17,129 bases of DNA from NCBI GenBank assembly GCA_031292735.1, contig JARLGP010000070.1, positions 1-17,129 on the forward strand, in the 5' to 3' direction. Below, one piece after another: positions 1 to 7,558 of the stretch (the first letter of the stretch is position 1; every line of letters starts with the position of its first letter). Position numbers and translations under genes: made by a program. This DNA is from Holophaga sp. Its GTDB lineage: Bacteria; Acidobacteriota; Holophagae; Holophagales; Holophagaceae. The notes beneath the pieces were generated by a model, which saw nothing but the letters and a program-made list of their open reading frames with translations, ran no database searches and was not told the origin of the DNA.

Positions 1-188
1 GAAAGTCCGAAGCGTAAGCGTGGGTCGGCGCCTGGCCGGGGGACCCGAGTTGAGGCGGCGCCGTGCCGAGGGACTCGGACGAACGTTTCCGGAGCCACCG
101 GCAGGTCAGGATGGGACGGGACAAAATGTCCAAACTGCAGAAGCAGCCGTAGCGGAGCATGCTCCGCAACGGCTGCTAGAATCGGACC
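1..188. other. Non-coding leader upstream of nadE
   Basis: I recognise no protein gene here. An open frame passes through it, but its translation is low-complexity Arg/Pro/Gly sequence and it is the shadow of nadE. The left part has pairing potential: GTCCGA at 5-10 can pair with TCGGAC at 75-80, and GGCGCC occurs at both 28-33 and 57-62. It could therefore be the tail of an RNA or a structured leader, but I could not match it to any riboswitch or RNA family I know. The right end holds the strong inverted repeat listed separately. Confidence 0.4.
142..177. repeat. 36-base inverted repeat just before nadE
   Basis: The arms GCAGCCGT (143-150) and ACGGCTGC (169-176) are exact reverse complements. 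So are the inner arms GCGGAGC (152-158) and GCTCCGC (161-167). They are separated by a single A-A mismatch (151/168), and the centre is the dinucleotide AT. A142 and T177 add one more pair. The element ends 11 bases before the nadE ATG. There is no T-run after it on the + strand, so it is a poor intrinsic terminator for an upstream + strand gene. It could be a regulatory hairpin over the nadE translation start, an operator, or a terminator tail of a gene left of the window. I see no second copy in the window. Confidence 0.75.
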
Positions 189-1901
189 ATGCGAATCGCC
201 CTGCTCCAGATCAATTCCCGGCTCGCCGATCCCGAGGCGAACGGTCGCGCCATCGAGGCGGCCTACCAGGAGGCGCTCACCCTGGGCGCGGAACTGGTGC
301 TCACCCCGGAACTGGCGGTGGTGGGCTATCTGGCCGAGGACCGCCTGTGGGAGGGCGCCCTGCGCCGCCGGGTGAGCGCCGAGGCCCGGCGGCTGGCCGC
401 CCTGAGCGGGCCGGTGCCCCTGGTCATGGGCACCTGCAGCCCGGCGCCCTCCGGCCGGCTCTGGAACGAATTGTGGTGGTGCGAGCGGGGCGCGGTGCGC
501 GCGGTGGCGCACAAGCGCATCCTGCCGATGTACGACGTGTTCGACGAAAGCCGCTATTTCGAGGCCGACCCCAACGCCCAGCCGCTGGTGGCGTTCGGCG
601 GCGAGCGGATCGGCCTGTCCATCTGCGAGGACCTCTGGGCCAATCCGGAATTCTGCCCCGGCCCCATCCGCTACAGCTTCGATCCCATCGCCGAACTGGC
701 CGGCCAGGGCGCCACCCTGATCCTCAACGCCTCGGCCAGCCCCGGCCACCTGGGCAGCTACCTGCCGCCGGGGCGCCACGCTCCCTGGGCCGCCCCCAGC
801 AAGCTGGCCCTGCGCCGGCGGCTGCTGCAGGGGCACACCGCCAAGCTCGGGATCCCCATCGCCTACGCCTCCCGGGTGGGGTCGGAAAGCTGGCTCACCT
901 TCGACGGCGGGTCCGGCCTGAGCCGTCCGGACGGAACCTGGCAGCGGGACGAGTTCTTCCAGGAAGGGGTGGTGCTGGTGGACAGCGCCAGCGGCGGGCA
1001 GCCCTGGCCGTCGGAGCCGGAGGAGCCGTTCTGGCTGCGCAAGGCCCTGGGCATGGGGCTGCGCGAGAACCTCAGCAAGCAGGGCCTGGAGGCCGTGGTG
1101 GTGGGCCTTTCGGGCGGCATCGACAGCTCGGTGGTGGCCGCCATGGCGGCGGAGAACCTGGGCCCCGACCGGGTATTGGGCGTGGCCCTGCCCACCCGCT
1201 ACACCAGCGAAAAGAGCCTGGCCCTGGCCCGGGAGCAGGCCGAGCTGCTGGGCATCCGCTTTCTCCAGCTGGACGCCGAACCGCCCTTCGCCGGGGCGGT
1301 GCGTTCCCTGGCCGCGGCCTTCCCGGAGCGCGGCTTCGGCATCACCGACGAGAACTTCCAGAGCCGGTGCCGGGGCATGCTGCTCATGGCCGCCACCTCG
1401 GAACCGGCCGTGCACCGGATGCTGGGCAGCAGCCTGGTGGCGGTGCTCAACACCGGCAACAAGAGCGAGGCGGCCACCGGCTACTTCACTCTGTACGGGG
1501 ACGGCATCGGCGCCTTCGGCATCCTGGGCGACTGCCTCAAGGCCCGGGTGTTCGCCCTGGCCCGGGAACTGGGTCCGGCCATCCCCAAGGGGATCCTGGA
1601 ACGCCGGCCCACCGCGGAACTGCGCCCCAACCAGACCGACGAGGCCAGCCTGATCCCCTACGCGCAGTTGGACGCCATCCTCGGCACCCTGCTGGAGGCC
1701 CGGCGGGAGGAGGAGGGCATCCTGGACGACCTGGAACACCTGCTGGACGGACCCGAACTGGCCCAGGCCCAGGCCGCCCTGCCGCGCATCTTCAACCTGC
1801 TGCGGCACTCCGAGTTCAAGCGCAGGCAACTGCCGTTCTCGCTGAAGGTGAGCCCATGGGCGTTCGGCCGGGGCCGGAGGATCCCGCTGACTGGGCTCTA
1901 G
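189..1901 (+). CDS. nadE: Glutamine-dependent NAD+ synthetase
   Basis: This 570-residue cytosolic enzyme makes NAD+ from deamido-NAD+, ATP and glutamine, the last step of NAD biosynthesis. The N-terminal half (about 1-270) is a nitrilase-type glutaminase. Its expected Glu-Lys-Cys triad is visible as E41 in TPELAVVGY, K109 in AHKRILPMYD and C146 in LSICEDLW. The C-terminal half (about 285-570) is the synthetase, with the ATP-pyrophosphatase loop SGGIDSS at 308-314 and NTGNKSE at 421-427. It ends with the common SPWAFGRGRR tail. Length and domain order fit the two-domain NadE family and nothing appears missing. The ATG at 189 is chosen because the nitrilase strand MRIALLQINS starts there. Only a weak ribosome site precedes it, next to the hairpin at 142-177. 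Confidence 0.95.
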   Translation: MRIALLQINSRLADPEANGRAIEAAYQEALTLGAELVLTPELAVVGYLAEDRLWEGALRRRVSAEARRLAALSGPVPLVMGTCSPAPSGRLWNELWWCERGAVRAVAHKRILPMYDVFDESRYFEADPNAQPLVAFGGERIGLSICEDLWANPEFCPGPIRYSFDPIAELAGQGATLILNASASPGHLGSYLPPGRHAPWAAPSKLALRRRLLQGHTAKLGIPIAYASRVGSESWLTFDGGSGLSRPDGTWQRDEFFQEGVVLVDSASGGQPWPSEPEEPFWLRKALGMGLRENLSKQGLEAVVVGLSGGIDSSVVAAMAAENLGPDRVLGVALPTRYTSEKSLALAREQAELLGIRFLQLDAEPPFAGAVRSLAAAFPERGFGITDENFQSRCRGMLLMAATSEPAVHRMLGSSLVAVLNTGNKSEAATGYFTLYGDGIGAFGILGDCLKARVFALARELGPAIPKGILERRPTAELRPNQTDEASLIPYAQLDAILGTLLEARREEEGILDDLEHLLDGPELAQAQAALPRIFNLLRHSEFKRRQLPFSLKVSPWAFGRGRRIPLTGL

Positions 1902-1964
1902 GCCAGGACCAGGCATCGTTATTGCTCCTTAATCTCAGCTGCCGCCATGCGAAGGGAATTTAGG

Positions 1965-1970
1965 TATAAT
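1965..1970 (+). promoter_or_regulatory. Consensus -10 box (TATAAT) before the MFS gene
   Basis: A perfect TATAAT sits in an AT-rich patch of otherwise GC-rich sequence, and exactly seven bases (TGTTGCT) separate it from the ATG at 1978. With usual spacing, transcription would begin at or within a base or so of that ATG, so the mRNA would have little or no leader. I see no good -35 hexamer at the normal distance. The only purine-rich Shine-Dalgarno-like stretch (AAGGGA, 1952-1957) is about 20 bases from the ATG, too far to serve it. Confidence 0.55.
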
Positions 1971-1977
1971 TGTTGCT

Positions 1978-3543
1978 ATGACAATGAACGTTGCCCTCTC
2001 CAGCGCCATCCGGCGTAACCGCCGCCTGGCGCTCCTGGCGCAGCGGATCCTGGGACAGCCGAAACCGGTCCTGCGCCGGGGCCGCACCGGGCGTTCCAAG
2101 GCGCCCGAACCCCCTTCATTCATCCCCAAGCACAGTTTCCGGACCACCGCGCTGATCATCGCCAGCGCCCTGTTCATGGAACAGCTGGATTCCACCGTGC
2201 TGGCCACCGCCCTGCCCACCATGGCGCGCAGCTTCCACGTTTCGCCCCTGCACATGAGCGCGGCGCTCACCTCCTACATGCTCGGACTGGCCCTGTTCAT
2301 CCCGGCCAGCGGCTATTTCGCCGACCGCTTCGGGGCGCGCCTGGTCTTCCGGCTGGCCATCGGCGTGTTCACCCTGGGCTCCATCCTGTGCGGCCAGGCC
2401 GGGAGCCTGCCGGTGCTGGTGGCGGCCCGGCTGTTCCAGGGCATCGGCGGGGCCATGATGGTGCCAGTGGGCCGGCTGGTTTTGCTGCGCACCGTGGCCT
2501 GGAAGGACATGGTCTCGGCCATGTCCTGGTTCACCGTGCCGGCCCTGCTGGGGCCCGTGCTGGGCCCGCCCATCGGCGGCTTCATCGTCACCTACCTGTC
2601 CTGGCGCTGGATCTTCTACGTGAACGTGCCGTTCGGCATCCTGGGCATCTACCTGGCCACGGTGTTCATCGACGACGTGCGCGAGCCGGATCCCGGCCAG
2701 TTCGATCTGCGCGGCTTCTTCCTGTCCTCCATTTCCCTGTCCTGCCTCATGTACGGCCTGGAGATGATCAGCCGCGGGGGCGGCGAGTCCACCCGGGTCA
2801 CCGGGCTCATCCTGGCGGTGGGGCTGGTGGCGGGGGTGGGCTATGCCCGGCACGCCCGCTGGGCCCTGAACCCGATCCTCGACTTCCGGCTGATGCGGAT
2901 CCCCACCTTCAGCATCTCGGTGGTGGGCGGCTCGCTGACCCGGATCACTGGCGGCTCGCTGCCGTTCCTGCTGCCGATGATGATGCAGGTGGGCTTCGGC
3001 TATACCGCCGCCCAGAGCGGGCTGATCACCTTCTCCACCGCCATCGGCTCGTTCCTCATGAAGACCGTCACCAACCCGATCCTGCGCCGGTTTGGCTTCC
3101 GCACCACCCTGATGTGGAACGGGCTGATCGCCAGCGGGTTCCTGGCCATCTGCGCCGGGTTCCGGCCCAGCTGGCCGCTCATGGCGATCTACGCCACCCT
3201 GGGGGTGGGCGGGTTCTTCCAGTCGCTCCAGTTCACCGCCTACAATACGGTGGCCTACGCCGACATCCCCCAGCCGCGCATGAGCTCGGCCACCAGCTTC
3301 TACGCCACCTTCCAGCAGATGATGCTGTCCATGGGCATCTGCATCTCCTCGGGCCTGCTGGCGGTGTCCATGACCGTGCTCCGGCACCCGGCGCCCCGGC
3401 TTTCGGATTTCTCGGTGGCCTTCCTCGGCGTCACGCTCATCTCGGTGTTTGCCGCTCCGGTCTGCTCCCATCTGCCCAGGAACGCCGGATCGGCCATGAC
3501 CGGTCATGAAGACGGCGACGGCGAACCGGTTCCCGTGATCTAA
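1978..3543 (+). CDS. DHA2-family (EmrB/QacA-like) MFS efflux transporter
   Basis: This 521-residue inner-membrane protein is probably a proton-driven multidrug exporter. It shows the drug:H+ antiporter signatures: LDSTVLATALP at 70-80 in the first helix, motif A GYFADRFGAR at 112-121, the motif B Arg in RLFQGIGGA (R151), motif C GPVLGPPIGG at 192-201, and WRWIFYVNVPFG at 209-220. These are typical of the 14-helix DHA2 branch. No MFP (EmrA) or outer-membrane partner gene is adjacent, so its substrate and whether it acts alone are unknown. The first ~54 residues, before the first membrane helix, form an unusually long, Arg/Lys-rich cytoplasmic tail. No other plausible start codon lies between this tail and helix 1. 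A second ATG at 1984 is possible. Upstream is a candidate leaderless promoter. Confidence 0.9.
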   Translation: MTMNVALSSAIRRNRRLALLAQRILGQPKPVLRRGRTGRSKAPEPPSFIPKHSFRTTALIIASALFMEQLDSTVLATALPTMARSFHVSPLHMSAALTSYMLGLALFIPASGYFADRFGARLVFRLAIGVFTLGSILCGQAGSLPVLVAARLFQGIGGAMMVPVGRLVLLRTVAWKDMVSAMSWFTVPALLGPVLGPPIGGFIVTYLSWRWIFYVNVPFGILGIYLATVFIDDVREPDPGQFDLRGFFLSSISLSCLMYGLEMISRGGGESTRVTGLILAVGLVAGVGYARHARWALNPILDFRLMRIPTFSISVVGGSLTRITGGSLPFLLPMMMQVGFGYTAAQSGLITFSTAIGSFLMKTVTNPILRRFGFRTTLMWNGLIASGFLAICAGFRPSWPLMAIYATLGVGGFFQSLQFTAYNTVAYADIPQPRMSSATSFYATFQQMMLSMGICISSGLLAVSMTVLRHPAPRLSDFSVAFLGVTLISVFAAPVCSHLPRNAGSAMTGHEDGDGEPVPVI

Positions 3544-3564
3544 GGGACTGCCGGACAGGAATCC

Positions 3565-3593
3565 TTGAGCTTTTTTCCGGATGTTACGGTAAT
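3565..3593 (+). promoter_or_regulatory. Candidate sigma70 promoter for the kinase cluster
   Basis: TTGAGC (3565-3570) matches four of six bases of the -35 consensus. GGTAAT (3588-3593) matches four of six bases of the -10 consensus, with a 17-base spacer. Transcription would start near 3600, giving a leader of about 18 bases that contains GGAG (3608-3611), six bases before the ATG at 3618. It lies in the 74-base gap between the MFS gene and the first kinase, where AT content rises locally. This is a prediction from hexamers only. Confidence 0.4.
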
Positions 3594-3617
3594 TTACTCA
3601 ACAATCCGGAGTGGCCC

Positions 3618-5657
3618 ATGGACCCACAGCAGGTTAGCCCTCTGCCTGGCCTGGCTGGGGGCGAGCTGTCGCGGCCGGACCGGGGTTGGCGCGCGCTGGC
3701 CCTGGTGGCGCTGATCGCCGTCGGCATGGCCGGGAACTATTTCAAGTTTTCAGTCTTCTTCAACATCGATTTCATCTTCGGCAGCATCGCGGCCATGCTG
3801 GCGCTGCAGTGGTTCGGACTCGGCTGGGGGGTGGCGGCCGCGGGGCTGATCAGCCTCCCGCTGTGGCTCATCTGGGGCCACCCTTACGCCATCCCGGTGA
3901 TGACCGCGGAGGTGGCGGCGGTGGGCTGGCTGCGGGGCCGGCGCGGGATCGGCTTCATCCAGGCCGACGCGCTCTACTGGGTGCTGGCCGGCATGCCGCT
4001 GGTCTATATCCTTTACCGCGGGGTGATGGGGGTTCCCCTGGACAGCACCCTGTTCATCATGACCAAGGAGACGGTGAACGGCCTGGCCAACGTCCTGGTG
4101 GCCCGCCTGGCCTTCACCCTGGTGCCGCGGAATGCCCGCCAGGCGCCCATCTGGTTCCGGGAGGCCATCTACAACCTGCTGGCCCTGTTCGTGCTGGGCC
4201 CTACCGTGATCCTGCTGGCGGTGAACAGCCGGAGCGACTTCCACAGCGCCGACCGCAGGGTCCGCGACGCGCTGCTGCGCGAAAGCCGGCAGCAGACGCT
4301 GGCGGTGCGGAAGGGGGCGGCGAACCTGGAGGCCATCCGCGGCGAGCTGGCCCAGAACCTGGGCGGGGGCGGCACCCGCTTCACCCTGCTGGACCGGAAC
4401 CAGCGGGTGCTCCTGAGCAACCGGGACGATCAGGCGGAGCTGGCGCCCTTCCAGCGGGGGTCGGGGACCCTGGAACCGCTGGAACCCGGCATCAGCCGGT
4501 GGCTGCCGGTGGTGCCGCGCCGCTCTCCCTTCATCAACCGCTGGGGCGAATCGTCCTATGTGGCGGAAACAGCCATCGGCGAGCCGGCCGGCTGGAGCCT
4601 GGTGCTGGAACAGCCGGTGGCGCCCTTCCAGAAGGCCCTGTTCGTCAACTATTCCCGGGATCTGGCCGTGCTGTTCGCGCTGCTGATGGCCTCCCTGGCG
4701 GTGGCCGAGGTCGTGAGCCGCCGGTTCGCCCGCTCCTTCGTGCAACTGGGAGAGCTCACCAGCAACCTGCCGCTCAAGTTGGCCGCCAGCGGCCCCCCGC
4801 TGCTGTGGCCGGAAACCGGCATCCAGGAATCGAACCAGCTGATCGCCAATTTCCGGATCATGGCCGAGTCGCTGTCCCGGCAGTTCGCCGTGGTGCGCCA
4901 GGCCAACACCTCGCTGGAGCAGCGGGTGCAGGAAAGAACCCAGGAGCTGCAGCAGAAGCACGCGGAGATGGAACGGTTCACCTACATGGTCTCCCATGAC
5001 CTGAAGAGCCCCCTGGTGACCATCCGCACCTTCCTGGACTACCTGGAGCAGGACCTGCGCCAGGACAAGGCGGAGCGCGCGGCCAAGGACATGACCTTCA
5101 TCCGCGATGCCGCCGGCAAGATGGCCCACCTGCTGGAGGACCTCCTGGTGGTTTCCCGGGTGGGCCGGGTGGTGAACCCCTCGACCCGGGTGACCCTGGC
5201 CAGCCTGGTGCAGGAGGCCTTGAAATCCGTGGGTGGGGCCATCGCCTCCCGGGCCGTGGAGATCACCCTGGAAGGCCCGCCGGTGGAGCTGTTCGGCGAC
5301 CATCCGCGGCTGGAGGAGCTTTGGCAGAACCTCATCGAGAACGCGGTCAAATACATGGGCGACCAGCCGGCGCCCCGGATCGCCCTGGGCGCCCAGGTGA
5401 CGCCGCTTGAAACCCGGTTCTACGTGCGGGACAACGGCATGGGCATCGATCCGCGGTTCCACGGCAAGGTGTTCGGCCTGTTCGAACAACTGGACCCCGC
5501 CACTGAAGGCACTGGTCTGGGGCTGGCCCTGGTCAAGCGCATCGTCGAGCACTACGAAGGCCGCGTCTGGCTGGAATCCCAAGGGTCAGGGCAGGGCACC
5601 TGCTTCTGGTTCACGCTGCCCGGGGCGCTGCACGCCCTGAACCAAGGAGTCTCGTGA
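3618..5657 (+). CDS. Membrane sensor histidine kinase
   Basis: This 679-residue inner-membrane kinase begins with a multi-helix membrane region (about 26-170) containing a NYFKFSVFFNIDFIFGS stretch and WGHPYAIPV, which I cannot assign to a named family. A further helix (about 183-203), a likely periplasmic segment (about 204-345, Cache-like by position only) and a last helix (346-366) follow. A linker and coiled coil lead to HisKA with the phospho-acceptor H460 in VSHDLKSP. The ATPase domain has the N-box NLIENAVKY (N575), DNGMGID (605-611) and GTGLGLA (631-637). All catalytic boxes are intact. There is no receiver. The stop codon overlaps the ATG of the next gene, which begins with a receiver domain, so that protein is the natural phosphate acceptor. 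The start is supported by GGAG six bases upstream. The ligand is unknown. Confidence 0.88.
   Translation: MDPQQVSPLPGLAGGELSRPDRGWRALALVALIAVGMAGNYFKFSVFFNIDFIFGSIAAMLALQWFGLGWGVAAAGLISLPLWLIWGHPYAIPVMTAEVAAVGWLRGRRGIGFIQADALYWVLAGMPLVYILYRGVMGVPLDSTLFIMTKETVNGLANVLVARLAFTLVPRNARQAPIWFREAIYNLLALFVLGPTVILLAVNSRSDFHSADRRVRDALLRESRQQTLAVRKGAANLEAIRGELAQNLGGGGTRFTLLDRNQRVLLSNRDDQAELAPFQRGSGTLEPLEPGISRWLPVVPRRSPFINRWGESSYVAETAIGEPAGWSLVLEQPVAPFQKALFVNYSRDLAVLFALLMASLAVAEVVSRRFARSFVQLGELTSNLPLKLAASGPPLLWPETGIQESNQLIANFRIMAESLSRQFAVVRQANTSLEQRVQERTQELQQKHAEMERFTYMVSHDLKSPLVTIRTFLDYLEQDLRQDKAERAAKDMTFIRDAAGKMAHLLEDLLVVSRVGRVVNPSTRVTLASLVQEALKSVGGAIASRAVEITLEGPPVELFGDHPRLEELWQNLIENAVKYMGDQPAPRIALGAQVTPLETRFYVRDNGMGIDPRFHGKVFGLFEQLDPATEGTGLGLALVKRIVEHYEGRVWLESQGSGQGTCFWFTLPGALHALNQGVS
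5644..5649 (+). promoter_or_regulatory. Ribosome binding site fixing the start at 5657
   Basis: AAGGAG lies inside the last codons of the preceding kinase, seven bases before ATG at 5657. A GTG three bases earlier (5654) is also in frame, but its distance to this site is shorter and the ATG gives the normal receiver beginning MATRILVVED. The TGA of the upstream gene (5655-5657) shares its A with this ATG, which indicates translational coupling. Confidence 0.75.
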
Positions 5658-7558
5658 TGGCCACCCGCATCCTGGTCGTCGAAGACGAATCGGCCCATGC
5701 CGAGGCGATCCTTCGTTCGCTTGAAACCCTGCCCGGCATGGAATTCCGGGTGATGGGCACCCTGCGGGAATTCCAGGACCAGGCGGTGGCCTGGGCCCCG
5801 GACATCGCCCTGGTGGACCTCAATCTGCCCGATGGCCGGGCCACCGAGATCCTGGCCGACCCGGCCGAGACCCGGCACTTCCCGGTGATCGTCATGACCA
5901 GTTTCGGCACCGAGCGGGTGGCGGTGGAGGCGCTGAAGGCCGGGGCGCTGGACTACCTGGTCAAGTCGCCGGAGACCTTCAAGGAGCTGCCCCGGACCCT
6001 GGAACGGCTGCTGCGGGAATGGCAGTTCTACCGCGAGCGCAAACAGGCGGAGGACGCCCTGCGTGAGGCCGAGCAGTTCAGCGACCTGGTGCTCAGCAGC
6101 GCCCAGGAAGGGATCATCGTCTACGGCCCGGACCTGCACTACCGGGTGTGGAACGCCCACATGGAACAGCTCACCGGCATGTCCGCCGGCACCGTGATCG
6201 GCCGGCATCCCCTGGACCTGTTCCCGTTCGTCCGGGTGTCCGGGCTCATGGACTGCCTGGAGGAGGTGCTGGCCGGGGCGGCCCGCCGGGCCTTGGACAT
6301 GCCCTTCTTCCTCCAGTCCACCGGCAGGACCGGCTGGTCGCACCACGTCATTTCCCCTTTCCGCAACCTCAAGGGCGAAACCATCGGGGTGATGGCCATG
6401 GTGGCCGACATCACCGAAAGCAAGCTGGCCGAGGTGGCCCTGCGGGAGAGCGAGCAGCGCTACCGGAACCAGTTCAACCTGGCCAGCGACGGGATCTGCA
6501 GCGCCAACCTGGACTACGAGGCCATCGAATACAACGAGGCCTTCGCCCGGATGCACGGCTACCGGCCGGAGGAGGTGCGCCAGCTGTCCCTGCGCCAGCT
6601 GGAACGGCCGGAATGCCATCCGCAGATCCCCGAACGGATCCGGCGGATCCTGGCCGGAACGGCGTTGACCTTCGAGACCGAGCACCTGCACAAGGACGGC
6701 CATGCCATCCCGGTGGAGGTCACCGCCAGCCTGGTGGCGGCCGGCATCAAGCCGACCATCCTCTGCTTCTATCGCGACATCACCGAGCGCCGGGCCATGC
6801 GCGGGGTGCTGGAGCAGCGGGTGCAGGAGCGCACCGCCCAGCTGGAGGCCGCCAACCGGGAACTGCAGGCCTTCAGCTATTCCGTGTCCCACGACCTGCG
6901 CGCGCCGCTGCGGGGCATCGACGGCTTCAGCCAGATCCTGGAGGAGGACTACCAGGACAGCCTGGACGAAGTGGGCCGGAACTACCTGCACCGGATCCGG
7001 CACGGGGTCCTGCGCATGGGGCTGCTGATCGACGATCTGCTCAAGCTGTCCCAGATCCATCGGCAGGAGCTGAACCAGCAGGACCTGGACCTGTCCTGCC
7101 TGGCCGGCAAGGTGGTGGCCGATCTGGAACAGGCCAACCCGGAACGGCGGGTGGCCTGTGTCATCCAGCCGGCCATGCGGGTGGAGGGCGATGCCCGGCT
7201 GATCCGGGTGATGCTGGACAACCTGCTGGGCAACGCCTGGAAATTCACGGCCAGGCAGCCCGAGCCCCGGATCGAGGTGGGCGAGCAGGTGCCGGCCGGC
7301 GCGGAACGGGTCTTCTTCATCCGGGACAACGGCGCAGGGTTCGATATGACCTACCAGGACAAGCTGTTCAAGGCTTTCCAGCGGCTGCACTCGGCCACCG
7401 AGTTCGACGGCACCGGCATCGGCCTGGCCATCGTCCAGCGGATCATCCACCGGCACGGCGGACGGGTATGGGCCGAATCCGAGCTGGGCAGGGGAGCCAC
7501 CTTCTTCTTCACCCTTCCCGGAAGAGGAGCCGTCCGTGCGCCTGCGGAGATCCCTTGA
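5657..7558 (+). CDS. Receiver-PAS-PAS-histidine kinase
   Basis: This is a 633-residue soluble signalling protein with no membrane helix. The N-terminal receiver (about 3-120) has the acidic pair E9/D10, phospho-acceptor D54 in LVDLNLPDG, T81 and K103. Two PAS domains follow (about 140-252 and 262-376), each ending in the DITE motif typical of PAS C-terminal edges. A coiled coil (380-405) leads to HisKA with H412 in VSHDLRAPLRG. The ATPase domain has N526 in DNLLGNAWKF, DNGAGFD at 557-563 and GTGIGLA at 585-591. The FSYSVSHDLRAPL form resembles kinases of the cyanobacterial-phytochrome type. It is coupled to the upstream membrane kinase by a one-base overlap and probably receives phosphate from it, so that a receiver controls a second kinase. 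The PAS ligand is not deducible. Confidence 0.88.
   Translation: MATRILVVEDESAHAEAILRSLETLPGMEFRVMGTLREFQDQAVAWAPDIALVDLNLPDGRATEILADPAETRHFPVIVMTSFGTERVAVEALKAGALDYLVKSPETFKELPRTLERLLREWQFYRERKQAEDALREAEQFSDLVLSSAQEGIIVYGPDLHYRVWNAHMEQLTGMSAGTVIGRHPLDLFPFVRVSGLMDCLEEVLAGAARRALDMPFFLQSTGRTGWSHHVISPFRNLKGETIGVMAMVADITESKLAEVALRESEQRYRNQFNLASDGICSANLDYEAIEYNEAFARMHGYRPEEVRQLSLRQLERPECHPQIPERIRRILAGTALTFETEHLHKDGHAIPVEVTASLVAAGIKPTILCFYRDITERRAMRGVLEQRVQERTAQLEAANRELQAFSYSVSHDLRAPLRGIDGFSQILEEDYQDSLDEVGRNYLHRIRHGVLRMGLLIDDLLKLSQIHRQELNQQDLDLSCLAGKVVADLEQANPERRVACVIQPAMRVEGDARLIRVMLDNLLGNAWKFTARQPEPRIEVGEQVPAGAERVFFIRDNGAGFDMTYQDKLFKAFQRLHSATEFDGTGIGLAIVQRIIHRHGGRVWAESELGRGATFFFTLPGRGAVRAPAEIP
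7524..7529 (+). promoter_or_regulatory. Ribosome binding site for the GTG start at 7536
   Basis: GAGGAG lies six bases before a GTG codon at 7536, inside the 3' end of the preceding kinase gene. It supports the GTG as the start although the two genes then overlap by 23 bases. From this GTG the protein opens with Arg residues followed by a hydrophobic stretch, a normal signal-anchor beginning. The ATG at 7562 is in another frame. Confidence 0.7.

Noticed and set aside
1..10. GAAAGTCC at the window edge as part of RNase P RNA
   Set aside because: The short match resembles a conserved RNase P segment, but the following sequence does not continue the RNase P pattern.
20..1963. Plus-strand 647-codon frame overlapping nadE
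   Set aside because: It is an Arg/Pro/Gly-rich frame-shifted shadow. The nadE frame carries every catalytic motif.
2116..3507. Minus-strand 463-codon frame opposite the MFS gene
   Set aside because: It is His/Gln/Gly-rich low-complexity antisense of a clear transporter gene.
3551..3580. Intrinsic terminator after the MFS gene (T-run at 3571-3576)
   Set aside because: The T-run is not preceded by a stable GC hairpin. The region reads better as a promoter with an AT-rich spacer.
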